From a virus, in the IMG/VR virus record IMGVR_UViG_3300026097_000078, positions 1 through 28,083 of that record: a stretch of 28,083 bases of DNA, one strand, 5' to 3'. Positions within the stretch are counted from its first letter, which is position 1; the number at the start of each line of letters is the position of its first letter. The notes under the pieces are model-generated. The model had not been told where the DNA came from. It saw only the letters and a list, made by a program, of their open reading frames with translations, and made no database searches. The translations under genes and the position numbers were made by a program. This document shows, piece by piece, positions 27,724-28,083 of this stretch.

Positions 27724-28083
27724 CTTTGAATATAAACAAAATTTCAGTTAAGAAGTTAAAAGCCATAGGCAACAGAGTCTTGGTTACTGATATGAATTTC
27801 GGCGAGCAAAAGACTTCTGGAGGAATTGTGTTAACCAGTGACGACGGCAAAACCAGAGGTATCTATCCTCGCTGGGGTAAAGTTTATCATAAAGGTCCTG
27901 ATAACAAGGATTCATATGATGTAGGAGATTGGATTCTTGTAGAACACGGCCGCTGGACTAGAGGAATTGCTTTAGAGGACGACACTGGAGAATTTGAAGT
28001 GCGCATGGTAGAAGCAGAAAGTGTTTTAGCAGTGTCTGATAGCAAACCCGAAGAAGCAAACATTGGTGGAGAGTTTACCGATG
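27720..28083 (+). CDS. GroES/gp31-like co-chaperonin, truncated at the window end
   Basis: The first 121 codons of a longer gene; the 3' end is outside the window. Start ATG 27720 overlaps the previous stop. KLKAIGNRVLVTDMNFGEQK, then TSGGIVLTSDDGKTRG with YPRWGKVYHKGPDNKD is the GroES fold layout: strand 'RVLV', a mobile-loop segment with SGGIVL (binds the GroEL apical domain), then 'GKV...G'. VGDWILVEHGRWTRGIALED and FEVRMVEAESVLAV complete the beta barrel. T4-like phages use such co-chaperonins (gp31) with host GroEL to fold the major capsid protein. Cotranscribed with the MPMKQT gene. Confidence 0.85.
   Translation, partial: MTLNINKISVKKLKAIGNRVLVTDMNFGEQKTSGGIVLTSDDGKTRGIYPRWGKVYHKGPDNKDSYDVGDWILVEHGRWTRGIALEDDTGEFEVRMVEAESVLAVSDSKPEEANIGGEFTD

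Noticed and set aside
1-28083. CRISPR array, insertion sequence, integrase or attachment site
   Set aside because: No regularly spaced repeats, transposase, integrase or flanking direct repeats were seen; the region looks like a lytic phage genome.

Overview
The window is a 28 kb internal piece of the genome of a tailed double-stranded DNA virus, most likely a T4-like marine myovirus of the cyanophage/pelagiphage type. The evidence is a T4 gp30-type ATP-dependent DNA ligase, a gp31/GroES-like co-chaperonin, a four-gene tRNA array, repeated T4-type late promoters (ATAAATA 24-43 nt before start codons), very tight gene packing with ATGA-type overlaps, and many small orphan families that I recognise from marine T4-like phages. 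The host cannot be named. All four tRNA genes encode their 3' CCA and no photosynthesis gene is present, which weakly favours a proteobacterial over a cyanobacterial host (inference).

Left part (1-5000): the 3' end of a conserved phage gene, a coiled-coil membrane protein, a ClpP protease with an intact catalytic triad, a small MSGKW...GGKG protein whose gene overlaps the start of a DUF2693-like gene in another frame, and a secreted glycine-zipper protein. Then comes the tRNA array Ser(GCU)-[structured gene-free segment]-Gly(UCC)-Trp(CCA)-Cys(GCA), followed by seven small, translationally coupled orphan genes (2850-4990).

Middle (5000-9220): a GT10-like glycosyltransferase, a small charged protein behind a near-consensus sigma70 promoter, the DNA ligase, a small conserved orphan, and a 410-aa conserved orphan behind a second near-consensus sigma70 promoter. 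This part looks early or middle expressed.

Right part (9220-28083): late genes, most groups starting behind an ATAAATA motif. They include a fibre-like protein, a two-helix membrane protein, an IIGNGES-motif protein, a QueD/PTPS-like enzyme with an altered zinc motif, a DXD glycosyltransferase and a UV damage endonuclease (UvdE). Two minus-strand genes (14079-14441 and 14836-15123) lie between plus-strand small genes. A host-attachment/tail module follows: a 2556-aa fibre or baseplate protein with beta-helix-like sequence and a Peptidase_G2-like C-terminus, a 237-aa paralogue of its N-terminus, a 780-aa protein with four putative Ig (He_PIG) repeats, and a 193-aa fibre-like protein. The window closes with a 77-aa orphan, a 174-aa protein carrying a fragment resembling the DnaE polymerase core, a conserved 113-aa orphan, and the first 121 codons of the GroES-like co-chaperonin.

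The most unusual points are the out-of-frame gene overlap at 1482-1848, the structured segment inside the tRNA array, a hydrophobic ORF with an ideal Shine-Dalgarno nested in uvdE, the DnaE-like fragment, and the back-to-back late promoter at 14464-14476. All family assignments come from reading motifs, not from database searches.
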